From a virus: 53,965 nt of DNA. This document shows, piece by piece, positions 6,001 through 12,824 of this stretch. Within the stretch, counting starts at the first letter, position 1, and each line of letters begins with the position of its first letter. The position numbers and the translations under genes were made by a program. The DNA lies in IMG/VR virus record IMGVR_UViG_3300017726_000004, positions 1-53,965 of that record. One strand, given 5' to 3'. The notes under the pieces are model-generated. The model was not told the origin of the DNA and made no database searches. It saw only the letters and a list, made by a program, of their open reading frames with translations.

Positions 6001-6363
6001 TTAAACTACACAAAACCTGAATTAGTGCAAGAACTTTCTGAAGGTGTTAAGAGAATTGTGTTTCGAGAGGTGACTTCCGGTGAAAAATCAGCGGATTTAG
6101 TGACTTTAAGACAAGATTTGGTGCCGGCAACAGAAATTTTGACGATGGTTCGCATGATTGAGCGTATGGAAGTGGTGCCGGACACCCGAGTTTACGCTTG
6201 GGACATCGTAAAAGGTAAATGGATGAGTTTTTACATGGAAACAGTCGATTCACTCGGTGAGGCAAGAACTTCAGATGACATTTCAGAGGAAGAACAAGAG
6301 GTTGACGAACAAACTCGCATCAAAAACCTGATAAAACTTGACAATGGAGAGCAACAACAGTAA
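5998..6363 (+). CDS. DUF2693-like small protein
   Basis: The 121-residue protein has the layout of the phage DUF2693 family: a strand segment 'VKRIVFREVTSGEKSADLVTL', then 'RVYAWDIVKGKWMSFYMETVDS', in which a WD pair and an aromatic WxSF-type strand end the fold. The C-terminal 30 residues are acidic and disordered-looking. Members are common in T4-like phages and have no assigned role. The start ATG is divergent from the minus-strand gene, with 25 bases between the two starts. Confidence 0.6.
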   Translation: MLNYTKPELVQELSEGVKRIVFREVTSGEKSADLVTLRQDLVPATEILTMVRMIERMEVVPDTRVYAWDIVKGKWMSFYMETVDSLGEARTSDDISEEEQEVDEQTRIKNLIKLDNGEQQQ

Positions 6364-6387
6364 ACTTTGCTTTCGTTAGGAGGTTTT

Positions 6388-6954
6388 ATGAACATATTTG
6401 TTCTTGATAACGATCCGATTGTTGCTGCTCAGTCGGTCTGTAACAAGCATGTGGTAAAAATGATACTTGAGTCGGGACAAATGCTGTCAACGGCTCACAG
6501 AGTGCTTGACGGGACGCAGTGGACAGACTATTCCAAGAACGGTCGCAAGATCAAACGTTGGAAAGTGGATGATGAACGTGAAGACTACCTTTGGAAAGCA
6601 TCATTCGTCGGACACCCATGCACAGTTTGGACAATGGTTAACGAAATTAATTACACTTGGCATTGGCAGCACGCTTATGCTCTCTGCAAAGAGTATACCG
6701 AGCGGTATGGTAAGGTTCACTCGTCGGAGGACTTGATTAAAAAGTTGCGCCGAGTTCCAGATGCACTGTCGGTGTCGCATCCACATTCCATGACAACCTT
6801 TGCCCAAGCGATGCCCGATAAATATAAAGTAAAAGATAATGCTGTTCAAGCGTATCGAAATTACTATAATGGTGAAAAAGGTTATTTTGCGAAGTGGCCG
6901 AATGGTAAAACTCCCGATTGGTGGGAACCGGTCCAGAATTTAATGACCGCATAG
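6388..6954 (+). CDS. pyrimidine-dimer-glycosylase-like phage protein
   Basis: ATG 6388 is preceded by TTAGGAGG, so it is preferred over an upstream in-frame start. The 188-residue product shows the phage family pattern 'NDPIVAAQSVCNKHVVKMI', then 'MLSTAHRVLDG', 'HPCTVWTMVNEINY', 'TERYGKVH' and 'AVQAYRNYY...FAKWPNGKTPDWW'. Annotators usually call this family hypothetical or related to pyrimidine dimer DNA glycosylase. A role in DNA repair of UV damage is therefore an inference. The conserved His and Glu residues in the first third are candidates for the active site. Confidence 0.65.
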   Translation: MNIFVLDNDPIVAAQSVCNKHVVKMILESGQMLSTAHRVLDGTQWTDYSKNGRKIKRWKVDDEREDYLWKASFVGHPCTVWTMVNEINYTWHWQHAYALCKEYTERYGKVHSSEDLIKKLRRVPDALSVSHPHSMTTFAQAMPDKYKVKDNAVQAYRNYYNGEKGYFAKWPNGKTPDWWEPVQNLMTA

Positions 6955-6963
6955 GAGATTATT

Positions 6964-7197
6964 ATGTTTAGAGACAAATACTTGGTTACATGTTTGCTTA
7001 TTGCAGGAATCGCTGTCGGTCTTATCGAAGATCGAATCGAATATACCCTTGTTTCTGCGGGGTTTTTGATCGGTATGCTCTTGTTTGAGCGTGTGCAGCG
7101 TGATAATGAGATTGGGAATGAAAATGTTCTCAGACATATTGATGATGAAGTTCGTGGTCTACAAAACTCGATTGATGATCTGTATCGTCAGTCATGA
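6964..7197 (+). CDS. small two-pass membrane protein (77 aa)
   Basis: After 'MFRDKY' the protein has two hydrophobic segments, about residues 7-20 and 27-41, separated by the charged turn 'EDRIEY'. A charged amphipathic C-terminal helix follows (residues 42-77). AGGAG precedes the ATG. The stop overlaps the ATG of the next gene at 7194. The topology suggests an inner-membrane protein with a cytoplasmic coiled tail; no family is recognised. Confidence 0.6.
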   Translation: MFRDKYLVTCLLIAGIAVGLIEDRIEYTLVSAGFLIGMLLFERVQRDNEIGNENVLRHIDDEVRGLQNSIDDLYRQS

Positions 7198-7649
7198 GTG
7201 AACCTGATTATCCAACCCAACCAAACTTTCAATCAGAAAGCACTGCTTCTGGCAAAGAGTTTGAAGATTTAGTGAATGAGGATTTGCTAAGTCGTGGGTA
7301 CACCATACTCGGCAACAATGTTAAAATACCTGAAGTTGGAATCAATGTAGATTACATTGCCGAAAAGGACGGTGTTGTCGAGTATGGTGAGGATAAAGGT
7401 GGTAAGTCGGGAAACAAAAAGCGTCCCGGCGCACAACGAACAGACAATGTGAAGAAAGCCATCTGTAACGGTGCTTTGTTGAAAACAAAATGTCCAAACG
7501 CAAACTATGTTATTTACTTTTCAGCAAAACCCAAAAAGGGGAAGTCCTCGGATCTCATGATTAACACTGCGATTGCCGCTGGTTATGTTGATGAGGTTCG
7601 ATACTTGGAGTATAGAGAAAATGATTCTTTGTCTTTTACTTTGGAATAG
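7194..7649 (+). CDS. PD-(D/E)XK-type nuclease candidate
   Basis: The 151-residue protein begins with a helix 'GKEFEDLVNEDLLSRGY' (Glu22/Glu24). It continues with 'INVDYIAEKDG' (Asp53) and 'VEYGEDKGGK' (Glu66-x-Lys68). The order E, D, ExK in a helix-strand-strand context is that of restriction-endonuclease-fold nucleases, and the Gly-rich tail after the ExK strand fits too. It starts in an ATGA overlap. Nuclease activity is inferred from motif order only; the nearest function could be Holliday-junction or repair type. Confidence 0.55.
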   Translation: MSEPDYPTQPNFQSESTASGKEFEDLVNEDLLSRGYTILGNNVKIPEVGINVDYIAEKDGVVEYGEDKGGKSGNKKRPGAQRTDNVKKAICNGALLKTKCPNANYVIYFSAKPKKGKSSDLMINTAIAAGYVDEVRYLEYRENDSLSFTLE

Positions 7650-7687
7650 ATTAATGGTGGCAACTGATTGTCCAAAGATAGCGATAT

Positions 7688-7759
7688 GCCAACGTAGCAC
7701 AATGGTAGTGCAGTTCACTTGTAATGAACAGGTTGCTGGTTCGAGTCCAGTCGTTGGCT
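7688..7759 (+). tRNA. tRNA-Thr (UGU)
   Basis: Acceptor GCCAACG/CGTTGGC, D stem GCAC/GTGC, anticodon stem GTTCA/TGAAC with loop CTTGTAA, and T stem GCTGG/CCAGT (one G-T pair) with loop TTCGAGT all close. The anticodon is TGT, reading ACA. The discriminator is T and no CCA is encoded. Confidence 0.95.
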
Positions 7760-7771
7760 TTAGGGGGTAAC

Positions 7772-7915
7772 ATGGCAGGAAAAGGTGACGCATATAGAAA
7801 AGTTGATAAAAAGAAGTGGGATTCAAATTGGGATCTCGCTTTCGGTAAATCCAAAAAGAGCAAGTCTGAAGGCAAAAAGACCATAAATACCCGAAAGGGG
7901 AACAGGAATGCTTAA
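7772..7915 (+). CDS. small basic conserved phage protein (47 aa)
   Basis: ATG 7772 follows AGGGGGT and lies 12 bases after the tRNA-Thr gene. The protein contains 'GKGDAYRKVDKKKWDSNWD', a pattern I associate with a short protein common in T4-like cyanophages ('...KGD..R.VD......N.D.IFGK'). It is rich in Lys. The function is unknown. Its last codons overlap the next ATG and contain a late promoter box. Confidence 0.6.
   Translation: MAGKGDAYRKVDKKKWDSNWDLAFGKSKKSKSEGKKTINTRKGNRNA
7882..7889 (+). promoter_or_regulatory. T4-type late promoter CATAAATA
   Basis: CATAAATA (followed by CCC) predicts transcription from about 7895 and a short leader, AAAGGGGAACAGGA, before ATG 7908. The leader resembles that of the minus-strand late gene at 5972. 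Confidence 0.7.
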
Positions 7916-8723
7916 ATTATCAGAATGGTTGTTAAATGAAACTTATGCCGAAGGTGGTGCTAAGTTTGAAGTTGAACTTTTTGGTCCTGAACATGGTAAA
8001 TTAGGATCCCATGCAACTGATGGTTATGCAATTCACCCCGAACGAGGTCATGCTGGTGTTGAAGCGGGTTTACCGACTAAAGATTATCACCAGTTTAATT
8101 TTTCCTACGATCATAAAAATCAGGTTTGGTCCGCTGCCGCAAACAATGTCACCCTTCACAATTATTTGCAGGACGTTGAAATTTCTGGTTCTCGTCGAAA
8201 AGGACTTGCCTCCCACATGGAGGACATGTATGGACACGGACACCAACCGTCACAAAGAACTCGAATCAAATCGAACGGACAACCAGAGACAGTGAATGTT
8301 CAAGCAGGAGCAAACGCATACAACAAAATGGGATCACTTCATATTGACCATGTTGACGTTGATATGATTAACAAGTCATATCGTGAAGTTGGAAAACATT
8401 ACGTTAAGATTAAAGGACACGGGTTGTTTCACACAGGTGCGAATCCACTGAAACTCCCTGTTCAGAAGTTTGGACTTGTCAAAGATCCAAAACGAGGCTT
8501 CTCTCTGCAAACAAGAGATAAAAAAGGAAGATCATCTGGTAAACTTACATTACCAATTAAGTCTGACTTAAAAGTTGATCCACGAACAAAAGATATCGAA
8601 GGTGTTAGAGAAGTTCTGGCAAGTGCTGGGGCTAAGTTTGGTAGAACACCAATGGGAACACAAAGCAGTCACATGCAAGATTTAGGCTATGAGGGTGACT
8701 CAAGCCACATTCAAGTATTCTAA
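7908..8723 (+). CDS. late protein with a capsid-targeting-like N-terminus, possibly acetyltransferase-like
   Basis: The 271-residue protein starts MLKLSEWLLNETYAEGG, where LNE fits the (L/I)xE prohead-protease rule and the hydrophobic helix resembles the T4 internal-protein targeting peptide. A late box lies 18 bases upstream. In the middle, 'DVEISGSRRKGLASHMEDMYG' loosely resembles the acetyl-CoA binding R-x-x-G-x-A segment of GNAT acetyltransferases, with 'NAYNKMGS' further on. The C-terminal third is basic and unassigned. Packaging and the GNAT link are inferences; the second is weak. Confidence 0.55.
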   Translation: MLKLSEWLLNETYAEGGAKFEVELFGPEHGKLGSHATDGYAIHPERGHAGVEAGLPTKDYHQFNFSYDHKNQVWSAAANNVTLHNYLQDVEISGSRRKGLASHMEDMYGHGHQPSQRTRIKSNGQPETVNVQAGANAYNKMGSLHIDHVDVDMINKSYREVGKHYVKIKGHGLFHTGANPLKLPVQKFGLVKDPKRGFSLQTRDKKGRSSGKLTLPIKSDLKVDPRTKDIEGVREVLASAGAKFGRTPMGTQSSHMQDLGYEGDSSHIQVF

Positions 8724-8739
8724 TTGAAAGGTTTTTATT

Positions 8740-9039
8740 ATGTCATTAAAATTATTTAATCTTATCTCCGGTCAGGAGTGTCTTGCCGATATTAAAGAGG
8801 AAACCAAAACCTCCTATATCTGTAAATCTATTCTTCAGTTGATTCCAGATCCACAACAAGGTGGAGTTGCAATGATTCAATACCCTATGTTTAAAGAGGG
8901 TTCTGGAACGACAGAAATTCAAAAAGATAAACTTATTTGTGTAAGTGAACCTTTACAAGAGTTGATTAATCAGTATAATCAACAAACAGGAACGGGTATC
9001 GTGACCCCTCCAAAACAAGGTTTAACTTTAACAAAGTAA
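8740..9039 (+). CDS. Lsm/Sm-like small beta protein
   Basis: The 99-residue protein has a beta-strand pattern: 'LKLFNLISGQECLADIKEET', then 'YICKSILQLI', 'GVAMIQYPMF', and a final 'QKDKLICVSEPLQELINQYNQQTG'. This order and the 'L.SGQ..LADIKE' opening match the Sm-like family often found in cyanophages. Such proteins may bind RNA as rings. The assignment rests on pattern similarity. It lies 16 bases after the preceding gene. Confidence 0.5.
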   Translation: MSLKLFNLISGQECLADIKEETKTSYICKSILQLIPDPQQGGVAMIQYPMFKEGSGTTEIQKDKLICVSEPLQELINQYNQQTGTGIVTPPKQGLTLTK

Positions 9040-9043
9040 TATT

Positions 9044-9181
9044 ATGGCACAATCATCACAACATCAAACCCACGTTCAAGGTCTCCTGAAAAATGGTAAG
9101 ACTAAGAATCGCAAAAACAACGCAAAATCAAGTCGTTCCAGAACGTCACGTTCCGGTAATGGTGCGAGAGTGAAGTATTAA
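9044..9181 (+). CDS. small basic hypothetical protein (45 aa)
   Basis: ATG 9044 lies just after the previous stop and the frame ends TAA 9179-9181. The product is rich in Ser, Lys, Arg and Asn ('SSRSRTSRSGNGARVKY') and is probably disordered. It may bind nucleic acid. It precedes a pair of tRNA genes. Support is limited to its position and intact frame. Confidence 0.4.
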   Translation: MAQSSQHQTHVQGLLKNGKTKNRKNNAKSSRSRTSRSGNGARVKY

Positions 9182-9187
9182 TCTTCT

Positions 9188-9261
9188 GCTCTCGTAGCAT
9201 AATTGGACAATGCAACTGACTTCTAATCAGTAGATTGCAGGTTCGAGTCCTGCCGAGAGCG
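9188..9261 (+). tRNA. tRNA-Arg (UCU)
   Basis: Acceptor GCTCTCG/CGAGAGC, D stem GCAT/ATGC, anticodon stem ACTGA/TCAGT with loop CTTCTAA, and T stem GCAGG/CCTGC with loop TTCGAGT all close. The anticodon TCT reads AGA and AGG, which are frequent in this AT-rich phage. The discriminator is G. Confidence 0.95.
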
Positions 9262-9278
9262 TTCCTTCGGAGGGTAGA

Positions 9279-9351
9279 TCCCCAATAGTTCAGTTGGTAG
9301 AACAATCGGCTGTTAACCGATATGTCGCAGGTTCGAGTCCTGCTTGGGGAG
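9279..9351 (+). tRNA. tRNA-Asn (GUU)
   Basis: Acceptor TCCCCAA/TTGGGGA, D stem GTTC/GAAC, anticodon stem ATCGG/CCGAT with loop CTGTTAA, and T stem GCAGG/CCTGC with loop TTCGAGT all close. It shares its T arm exactly with the tRNA-Arg gene 17 bases upstream, which suggests cotranscription. Confidence 0.95.
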
Positions 9352-9449
9352 TTGTCGCAAAAGATATACACAGGTATTGTTTTCCGACATTAAAATAAAA
9401 AATACATAATTGTGCTTAACTGGCATAAAAGTGGCACAAGGAGAAACAC

Positions 9450-9644
9450 ATGAGTTATAACGTCGGACAACAAGTTTACTGCAAAGAATCAAATAGACAA
9501 GCAACAGTCGTTTCAATCAGCGAAGAGACTGTTACGATTAAGTATCAAACATCTGGTGAGATTGTAGAGGTTACTGAAGGGCAAATTTCACAGTTGCTTC
9601 TCGGTCATAACGACTATTCAAACCAAACCTTTATTCAAGACTAA
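9450..9644 (+). CDS. small SH3-like hypothetical protein (64 aa)
   Basis: AAGGAG precedes ATG 9450. The protein has a short barrel-like pattern: 'YNVGQQVYCKESNRQATVVSI', then 'ETVTIKYQTSGEIVEVTEGQI'. It resembles the beta folds of KOW or SH3-type domains in which a first strand 'VGQQVYC' precedes a turn. The stop lies 3 bases before the tRNA-Leu gene. The function is unknown. The 98 bases before it contain no other feature. Confidence 0.55.
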   Translation: MSYNVGQQVYCKESNRQATVVSISEETVTIKYQTSGEIVEVTEGQISQLLLGHNDYSNQTFIQD

Positions 9645-9647
9645 TCA

Positions 9648-9720
9648 GGTCCCATAGCCCAATGGCAGAGGCAGTGGACTTAAAATCCATCCAGTCCGGG
9701 TTCGAGTCCCGGTGGGACTA
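9648..9720 (+). tRNA. tRNA-Leu (UAA) with a short variable loop
   Basis: Acceptor GGTCCCA/TGGGACT (first pair G-T), D stem GCC/GGC, anticodon stem GTGGA/TCCAT with loop CTTAAAA, and T stem CCGGG/CCCGG with loop TTCGAGT all close. The anticodon TAA indicates leucine. The variable loop is only CCAGT, so the molecule lacks the long class II arm expected of leucine tRNAs. The discriminator is A. Confidence 0.9.
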
Positions 9721-9721
9721 T

Positions 9722-9729
9722 TATAAATA
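9722..9729 (+). promoter_or_regulatory. T4 late promoter TATAAATA, predicted leaderless
   Basis: TATAAATA matches the T4 late consensus exactly, 1 base after the tRNA-Leu gene. Five bases separate it from ATG 9735. T4 late transcription starts about 6 bases after this box, which falls on the A of the ATG. Confidence 0.8.
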
Positions 9730-9734
9730 CGGGT

Positions 9735-10193
9735 ATGAAGAGATTCCTTGAATTCATATCCGAAGACTGGTCTGTAGCATCGACCAAAGATCAAATGTAT
9801 TCCCCAGTCGGTAAATATGTTTTTCATGTCACGACCCCTGAGCGTGCCGAAAAGATCAAGAAAACAGGGTTAAAACCAACAAAAAAAACTATGGGTAAGT
9901 TCAATGTTAGACTCCCCCAAAAACCCTCTGCATTTGTTACAGGCAGCGAGGGAGTGCAGTATTGGACTAACGCAGTTGCGAATGCCCTTGCTGGAAAAGG
10001 GGCGCAGTTTGGCACTGATGAGCGTGATATAGAGATTCTTAAGTTCCCCGTGGCAAACATTCCTAAAAATGATCGTCGGAAAATACTGAAAGATATTGTG
10101 GGGACTAGAGATGCGACTGGATCATCAAAACGGGAAAAAGCAGCATACAGAATAACCAAAACTCTTGGTGGTAAGAAAAGGAGAGATAAGTAA
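9735..10193 (+). CDS. candidate packaged ADP-ribosyltransferase-like protein
   Basis: The N-terminus MKRFLEFISE is close to the T4 internal-protein targeting peptide MKTYQEFIAE and ends in ISE, an (L/I)xE cleavage site. After it, 'KYVFHVTTPERAEKIKKTGLKP' (His31) and 'AFVTGSEGVQYWTNAVANALA' match the H-x-T/S strand and the later strand-helix of RNA 2'-phosphotransferase and ADP-ribosyltransferase folds. T4 Alt is a packaged ADP-ribosyltransferase, so the combination is meaningful. The 152-residue protein is much shorter than Alt. The enzyme call is moderately secure; the target is unknown. Confidence 0.6.
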   Translation: MKRFLEFISEDWSVASTKDQMYSPVGKYVFHVTTPERAEKIKKTGLKPTKKTMGKFNVRLPQKPSAFVTGSEGVQYWTNAVANALAGKGAQFGTDERDIEILKFPVANIPKNDRRKILKDIVGTRDATGSSKREKAAYRITKTLGGKKRRDK

Positions 10194-10582
10194 TGGCAGA
10201 TTTTAATCACGATATTCCAGAAGAATATCTAGGTGACAGTTTTGATTTTGGATTCACCGCAGCGGACGATGGTGATCTGAACGAACTTCTTGAACTTGAT
10301 GCCTCTAAAACAACCCCCGATGAGATCGCAGCAATCAAGAGCCAACTCGATTTGATTCTTGAAATGAACTCGACTTGCGAGGGTGCAAACCAAGTCAAAG
10401 CACAGTATGACGAACTGCTCAAAGCAAAACTTCTTGAGATCGAGCGTGCCGTTGTTCCTTTGCTTCTGAACCTGAAGAAAAACAAAGCCAAAGACTACAT
10501 ACACTGGCCTGGCAAACAACGGGAAGCCCAGTGTGATCTTCAGATTCAAAAAGTTCTAGGGATGACGAGAAGCGGATTATGA
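10193..10582 (+). CDS. conserved T4-like hypothetical protein (129 aa)
   Basis: It starts in a TAATG overlap with the ADP-ribosyltransferase-like gene and ends overlapping the next start. The first 50 residues are acidic; the rest is a helical region ending 'KDYIHWPGKQREAQCDLQIQKVL'. The 'KDYI-WP' motif and the final helix recur in cyanophage hypothetical proteins as far as I recall. It lacks a targeting peptide, unlike its two neighbours. The function is unknown. Confidence 0.65.
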   Translation: MADFNHDIPEEYLGDSFDFGFTAADDGDLNELLELDASKTTPDEIAAIKSQLDLILEMNSTCEGANQVKAQYDELLKAKLLEIERAVVPLLLNLKKNKAKDYIHWPGKQREAQCDLQIQKVLGMTRSGL

Positions 10583-12105
10583 ATTTTAGAGATTTCTTAC
10601 TTGCGGAAGAAAAGAACGACACTGCCGTGATGACATTCGGTAGGTTCCAGCCTATCACATCGGCACATGAAACTCTTATCAAACAAGTTGGAAGTCTGGC
10701 AAAAGAGAAAGGGGCACATCCCTTTGTTTTTACGAGTCGAAAGACTGGTGACAAAAAGAATCCTTTGGATTTCAACACAAAGTCCGGCATGCTCCGAAAG
10801 CACTATGGAGTCAACGTTCCCGACTCGGAAGAAATTAAAAATCCATTTCAAGCGGCACAACATTTAGGCAAACTCGGATACAAAAATGTTCACTTGGTGC
10901 TTGGTGGTGATCGTGTCAAAGACATCGGTGGCATGATAAAGAAATACATGGGACACGAGGATCCAGAGAAAAGAATCAACATCTCAAACCTGACTTTGCA
11001 CTCCGCAGGTGAGCGTGATGCAAACCCAGTCTCAGGCACCGCTGTAAGAGCAGCAGCACGCTCAGGCAACGTCAAGGAGTTTCAGCGAATGATTGCACCC
11101 TCTCTCGGTAAGGAGTCCACAGAGACGATCTACAGGGTGCTACGGGGAGAGCAGCAATTAGGTGAATCACTGGACAACCCATTCCCCACGACATATACGA
11201 AAGATAGGTCGTATGACCAAATAAATCACCACTATGCTTTTGAAATGCCACCAGAGGGTAAGCAAAAAAAGAGTAAGACGGGCAAAGTAATGATTTCTCC
11301 GACATTCAGGGGACGAGGACATTACGATGTAGAATTTGATGTGGATGATCAAGACACTCCGACTGGGGCAGGAAACACAGCAAAAATTTTCTCAACGGTT
11401 GCAAGTTCTCTTGATCAACACTTGAAAAAATACCCAAAAACAAAGGGGTTTGAGGCTATCATACCAGCGGGTATGGAATATAAAACAACTGATACAGGTG
11501 AATACGTTCCTTCTGGACGATCAAAACTTTACACAAGACTTGCAAACCGATTGGGCAAAAAATATGGATTTGATGTTAAAGTTGATGACGACGGAGGGGG
11601 ATTCAGTGGGACAAGAAAAAAAGCCCCCAAATTGGCTGAAGAGGTAAAAGTGAAGTATCCAAACAGAACAGGACCAAGAACTGGTCTTGGCTCGGTCAAG
11701 TTTGTAGGATTTACAGATTACAAAACTGGTAAACACAGAATTAAACCAGTGTTTGCACATGAACCATTACCCGATCACATTCAAATATCACTTGGATTAA
11801 AACCAAGACCAACAAACGAGGAAGCAAACCCAAGAATCCCACGGAAAAAAGGTCAACCCGCAAAATCCAAAAAGCACTCTGATCTCTACACCGACGAGGA
11901 TCCAAAAGGCACAATCCACGGTCTTGGCTTTAAGAATGCCTCAGTTGCAAAAGCATCCGTGAAAAAGATCGAGTCGTCGGACAGATCACATGCACATAAA
12001 ATACAAGCCGCTGTTGCGATGGAGCAGCGAGCAAGAGTAGCAAATAAAGATGCTGCTGCTGCAATTTACAGAAGATATATTGACAGAAACAAAAAATCAG
12101 ACTAA
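10579..12105 (+). CDS. packaged nucleotidyltransferase-like protein (NMN adenylyltransferase/cytidylyltransferase family)
   Basis: The 508-residue protein starts MNFRDFLLAE, a targeting-type peptide ending LAE. Residues 14-175 form a nucleotidyltransferase: 'GRFQPITSAHETLI' (21-34) holds the (H/T)xxH motif as T27-S-A-H30, 'VHLVLGGDRV' follows, and 'VSGTAVR' (151-157) is the ISxTxxR motif. A middle part of about 150 residues contains 'RSKLYTRLANRLGKKYGF', and the C-terminus has 'GTIHGLGFKNASVAKASVKKI', a phage domain of unknown role. Related enzymes transfer AMP or CMP to NMN, riboflavin phosphate or similar compounds. The substrate is not readable. Confidence 0.7.
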   Translation: MNFRDFLLAEEKNDTAVMTFGRFQPITSAHETLIKQVGSLAKEKGAHPFVFTSRKTGDKKNPLDFNTKSGMLRKHYGVNVPDSEEIKNPFQAAQHLGKLGYKNVHLVLGGDRVKDIGGMIKKYMGHEDPEKRINISNLTLHSAGERDANPVSGTAVRAAARSGNVKEFQRMIAPSLGKESTETIYRVLRGEQQLGESLDNPFPTTYTKDRSYDQINHHYAFEMPPEGKQKKSKTGKVMISPTFRGRGHYDVEFDVDDQDTPTGAGNTAKIFSTVASSLDQHLKKYPKTKGFEAIIPAGMEYKTTDTGEYVPSGRSKLYTRLANRLGKKYGFDVKVDDDGGGFSGTRKKAPKLAEEVKVKYPNRTGPRTGLGSVKFVGFTDYKTGKHRIKPVFAHEPLPDHIQISLGLKPRPTNEEANPRIPRKKGQPAKSKKHSDLYTDEDPKGTIHGLGFKNASVAKASVKKIESSDRSHAHKIQAAVAMEQRARVANKDAAAAIYRRYIDRNKKSD

Positions 12106-12108
12106 ACT
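12080..12108 (+). promoter_or_regulatory. promoter for the polyamine operon, predicted leaderless
   Basis: TTGACA (12080-12085), a 17-base spacer and TAAACT (12103-12108) are followed by 6 bases and ATG 12115. The promoter lies in the last codons of the nucleotidyltransferase gene. Confidence 0.7.
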
Positions 12109-12114
12109 ACTACC

Positions 12115-12444
12115 ATGAATGGAAAGCATCTTTTAGTTAACGGTAAAAATGTGACTGCGGACGTTGATGACGAATCTTTGTGGAGAGAAGTCTTCGACAA
12201 AACTGTTGACATAACCAAGACAACCAAAATGCGTGACTTTGATCTTGTCAAGTTTCCAGAGAAAGGTGTGACGGCTTTTCTTGTTCTTGGTGAGTCTCAC
12301 ATTTCTGTTCACACATACCCCGAAGATAACGCTTACTACTTCGATGTTTTTTCATGCAAAGATTTTAATGTGACGAGGGTTGTTCGGATTCTTTTGGACA
12401 TCCTTGGAACTCACGACATGGAGTATGAGTTTTTACAGCGATGA
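12115..12444 (+). CDS. speD: S-adenosylmethionine decarboxylase proenzyme
   Basis: The 109-residue protein carries the prokaryotic-type SpeD signature 'GESHISVHTYPE'. Ser61 is the residue expected to become the pyruvoyl group, His66 is 5 residues later and Cys81 is 20 residues later ('FSC'), the same spacing as Ser63/His68/Cys83 of the Thermotoga enzyme. It decarboxylates S-adenosylmethionine to the aminopropyl donor used by SpeE. Transcription is predicted to start at its ATG. The stop overlaps the start of the second speD-like gene, and speE follows, so the three form a polyamine operon. Confidence 0.9.
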   Translation: MNGKHLLVNGKNVTADVDDESLWREVFDKTVDITKTTKMRDFDLVKFPEKGVTAFLVLGESHISVHTYPEDNAYYFDVFSCKDFNVTRVVRILLDILGTHDMEYEFLQR

Positions 12445-12824
12445 ACTATGTGAGTAAGAAACAGTTTTCGGGACAGGAAATGTGGGGACTTTCCACTTGC
12501 GTTGATCTATACAATTGCAATTACCGAATTAAGCACGCTGACGAGATCGAGCGATACGTTGTAGAACTCTGTGACTTGATCGACATGAAAAGATTTGGTC
12601 CATGTAATGTCGTTCACTTTGGAGAGGATCCAAAGGTGGAGGGATTCTCCATGACGCAGTTGATCGAAACGTCTTTGATTTCCGGTCACTTTGCAAACAA
12701 AACATGGACCGCATATTTGGATATCTTTAGTTGCAAGTGGTATGACCAAAGAGTGGTCGAGGCATTTAGCAGAGAATTTTTTGGATCAAACAAATCTGAA
12801 TGTAAGGTGAATATTCGACAATGA
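12441..12824 (+). CDS. second SpeD-type pyruvoyl decarboxylase
   Basis: The 127-residue protein aligns with SpeD around 'IETSLISGHFANKTWTAYL' and 'DIFSCK'. Ser78, His83 and Cys98 keep the Ser/His(+5)/Cys(+20) spacing, but the canonical ESHIS is replaced by TSLIS. The N-terminal half contains 'GLSTCVDLYNC', a strand with two Cys that its partner lacks. It may be a paralogue with a different substrate, since phage SpeD homologues that decarboxylate ornithine or arginine have been reported, or an accessory subunit. It overlaps both neighbours by 4 bases. Confidence 0.7.
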   Translation: MNYVSKKQFSGQEMWGLSTCVDLYNCNYRIKHADEIERYVVELCDLIDMKRFGPCNVVHFGEDPKVEGFSMTQLIETSLISGHFANKTWTAYLDIFSCKWYDQRVVEAFSREFFGSNKSECKVNIRQ

